Assembly (NCBI GenBank): GCA_021151835.1
Contig: JAGKWO010000042.1
Location: 1 to 34,126, forward strand
Source: Gammaproteobacteria bacterium
GTDB lineage: Bacteria; Pseudomonadota; Gammaproteobacteria; Pseudomonadales; Cellvibrionaceae
Direction: 5' to 3'
Length of the DNA stretch: 34,126 bases
Below, piece after piece: positions 32,586 to 34,126 of this stretch (the stretch's first letter is position 1; each line of letters starts with the position of its first letter). A program made the position numbers and the translations under genes. The notes beneath the pieces were generated by a model. The model made no database searches. It had not been told where the DNA came from and saw only the letters and a list, made by a program, of their open reading frames with translations.

Positions 32586-33537
32586 TGTTTCAGTGATGCA
32601 ATTGCCATGGGCAACCAGCAACAGCGATCAGCAATTTAAAAAGATTTTACTGGCTTTTTTATTCTTATTTTTTTGCATCGCATTGCCTGTGTCATATGTC
32701 ACTTTGCCAGAATTAACCCGGGCAGAAAAGGAAGCGTTACCACCGCAGCTGGCTCGCGTTGTTTTGGAACAAAAGTTGATACCGCCACAACCGGTAGTCC
32801 CACCCAAAATAGAAGAAAAACAAATAGTAGAAAAACCGCCAGAAAAAACCATTGAAGAAAAAGATTCAAAACCTGTTCCGGTTGAAAAGCCACAGGCAAA
32901 AACTGATGCGTCGGTTACCGCCAGCAATGACGCGACCGAACGGGCCAGGAGCGTAGCAAAACAGAGCGGTATATTAGCCATTGCCAACGAACTTAATGAG
33001 CTGCAAAACACCGATTCAATTACCGAGAATATAAGAACCACTGTTACAACAACCCAAAATGAAGCAGCAACACACCAGGCTAGCGCTGTAACAGCCGTTA
33101 CAAGTCAGCAAGCCAAAGTGATTCAGCAAGATGATGTTGTAGGACAACTTCAGTCCACCGAATTACAATCAAGGGACGTTAAGACACAAACAACAGCAAC
33201 TGAAAAAGCGGCAGTGGCTGATAACAATATGCGGCAAGGCAAAGGTGGCGGCAGAGCATCATCCGATATTAGTTTGGTGTTCAATAAAAACAAAGCAGGT
33301 TTGCATTCAATCTATGAACGGGAACGTAGAAAAAATAGCAGCTTGAAAGGAAAAATCGTTTTCCAATTAACTATTGAACCCAACGGAAAAGTGAGCAGCG
33401 TTAAAATTTTGTCCAGCGAACTCAACAACCCGGAACTGGAAGCCCGGATTATCGCCAGAATTAAACTGTTTATTTTTGCCCCGACATCCGATGGCACGGT
33501 AACCATTGATTACCCGGTAGAATTTATTCCCTCTTAG
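32572..33537 (+). CDS. TonB-like energy transducer with AgmX/PglI C-terminal domain
   Basis: The 321-residue protein has a cytoplasmic N-terminus, one transmembrane helix (about 25-45, LLAFLFLFFCIALPVSYVTL), a Pro/Glu/Lys-rich periplasmic linker (about 65-115), a Gln/Thr-rich low-complexity part (about 140-225) and a compact C-terminal domain (about 232-321). The latter reads LVFNKNKAGLHSIYERERRK, then LKGKIVFQLTIEPNGKVSSV and EARIIARIKLFIF, the layout of AgmX/PglI C-terminal domains (a TonB-related fold found in Myxococcus gliding proteins GltG/GltJ). Behind exbB-exbD-exbD it should carry proton-driven force across the periplasm. It could be described as a TonB paralogue, but the Rx-start of the C-domain fits AgmX better. 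Confidence 0.85.
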   Translation: MTAVNVSVMQLPWATSNSDQQFKKILLAFLFLFFCIALPVSYVTLPELTRAEKEALPPQLARVVLEQKLIPPQPVVPPKIEEKQIVEKPPEKTIEEKDSKPVPVEKPQAKTDASVTASNDATERARSVAKQSGILAIANELNELQNTDSITENIRTTVTTTQNEAATHQASAVTAVTSQQAKVIQQDDVVGQLQSTELQSRDVKTQTTATEKAAVADNNMRQGKGGGRASSDISLVFNKNKAGLHSIYERERRKNSSLKGKIVFQLTIEPNGKVSSVKILSSELNNPELEARIIARIKLFIFAPTSDGTVTIDYPVEFIPS

Positions 33538-33566
33538 CCATCATTGTTGCAAAGTCTGTGCAGAAA

Positions 33567-33585
33567 GCTGCCGGAAAATGGCAGC
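33567..33585 (+). terminator. Possible terminator of the Exb operon
   Basis: GCTGCC (33567-33572) pairs with GGCAGC (33580-33585) around a 7-nt loop, 30 bases after the transducer stop codon. It is followed by CTTCCCCCTTGG rather than a T-run; a stretch of seven T starts at 33607. Weak evidence. Confidence 0.35.
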
Positions 33586-33657
33586 CTTCCCCCTTGGATA
33601 ATGCTATTTTTTTACACCGTTAATGCCCAGGGTTGTTAACTGTATTGTTTCCGTCGA

Positions 33658-34126
33658 TCAGGTAATCGTGTTTCTGCTGCGCAGCAACCGAAAGGCAACG
33701 GGTAGCACAAACAGAGATAACACCGGTGCTGTGAGCATACCGCCGACCATCGGCGCAGCAATGCGGCTCATGATTTCCGAGCCAGTACCACTGCCGAATA
33801 AGATGGGCAGTAAGCCCGCCACAATCACAGCAACGGTCATCATCTTTGGCCGGACTCGTAACACCGCGCCTTCCTGGATAGCGTCATCCAGATCCCAGCT
33901 TGTCGGTGTGCCGCTGTCCTGCGTACGCCGGTGCCAGGCCTGTTTCAGGTACAACAACATAATGACCCCGAACTCGGCAGAGACCCCGGCAAGTGCAATG
34001 AATCCGACCGCCGAGGCCACCGACAGGTGGTAGTCCAGCAGGTACAACAACCAGATACCGCCCGTGAGCGCAAACGGCAAAGTTCCCATGATTAGCAGCG
34101 CTTCATCCAACCGTGAGAAGGTGAGA
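33658..34126 (-). CDS. cusA: Heavy-metal efflux RND pump, CusA/CzcA family, C-terminal part (gene runs off the window)
   Basis: The frame is open to the right edge, so only the last about 155 residues are seen. They match the final transmembrane bundle of HME-RND pumps: EALLIMGTLPFALTGGIWLL, VGFIALAGVSAEFGVIMLLY, a cytoplasmic loop (DDAIQEGAVLRVRPKMMTVA), then GLLPILFGSGTGSEIMSRIA and PMVGGMLTAPVLSLFVLPVA. AEFGV in the second segment is closer to CusA (Cu/Ag) than to CzcA, but the metal cannot be fixed from this end. It is convergent with the Exb operon across a 120-bp spacer and has no evident link to the T6SS. Confidence 0.9.
   Translation of the reverse strand, partial: LTFSRLDEALLIMGTLPFALTGGIWLLYLLDYHLSVASAVGFIALAGVSAEFGVIMLLYLKQAWHRRTQDSGTPTSWDLDDAIQEGAVLRVRPKMMTVAVIVAGLLPILFGSGTGSEIMSRIAAPMVGGMLTAPVLSLFVLPVAFRLLRSRNTIT

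Noticed and set aside
1..34126. tRNA, rRNA, CRISPR arrays, insertion sequences or att sites
   Set aside because: No cloverleaf-like stretch, regular spaced repeats, transposase or integrase genes, or long terminal inverted repeats were seen by reading.

Overview
The window looks like a chromosomal accessory region of a Gammaproteobacterium, probably a Cellvibrio-like member of the Cellvibrionales. This is inferred from moderate G+C, an outer-membrane TssJ lipoprotein, an HME-RND metal pump and an Exb/AgmX/TPR module; no phylogenetic marker gene is present. Its core is one almost complete type VI secretion system (T6SS) of about 23 kb, laid out as two divergent operons around a 360-bp control region.

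Left edge (1-1850): the N-terminal part of a LacI-family regulator (minus strand) with a palindromic operator-like site in front of it, then a divergent class II Fic AMP-transferase. Then (1851-6783, minus strand) come four envelope genes: a TPR protein with a signal peptide, a 930-residue TPR lipoprotein, a 197-residue TPR lipoprotein and a 75-residue secreted protein.

T6SS left arm (6849-17806, minus strand): tssA-tssB-tssC-tssC paralogue-tssE-tssF-tssG-clpV, i.e. sheath, baseplate and disassembly ATPase. T6SS right arm (18167-30616, plus strand): tagH(fha)-tssJ-tssK-tssL-tssM-tagF-pppA-ppkA plus a 58-residue ORF. This gives the membrane complex and a complete threonine-phosphorylation switch (kinase, phosphatase, FHA reader, TagF). 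The order matches the rhizobial imp locus (impA-D, F-N) without impE and with tssJ added. Hcp, VgrG, PAAR and recognisable effectors are absent, so the tube and spike must be encoded elsewhere.

Right side (30797-33537, plus strand): exbB-exbD-exbD and a TonB/AgmX-like energy transducer, a proton-driven motor module related to Tol/Exb and to the Myxococcus Agl/Glt machinery. The window ends in the 3' part of a CusA/CzcA-type pump (minus strand).

The main observations are: (1) a shared D-K/A/V-T motif in the PpkA N-terminus (four copies), in the PpkA activation loop and at the TssL N-terminus, which suggests the phosphorylation and FHA-docking code; (2) a T6SS flanked on both sides by halves of an Exb/AgmX/TPR-lipoprotein envelope machine; (3) an ExbD paralogue in which the proton-carrying Asp is Asn; (4) two sheath large-subunit genes separated by two strong hairpins; (5) a PpkA kinase fused to a periplasmic formylglycine-generating-enzyme-like domain, replacing a separate TagR.
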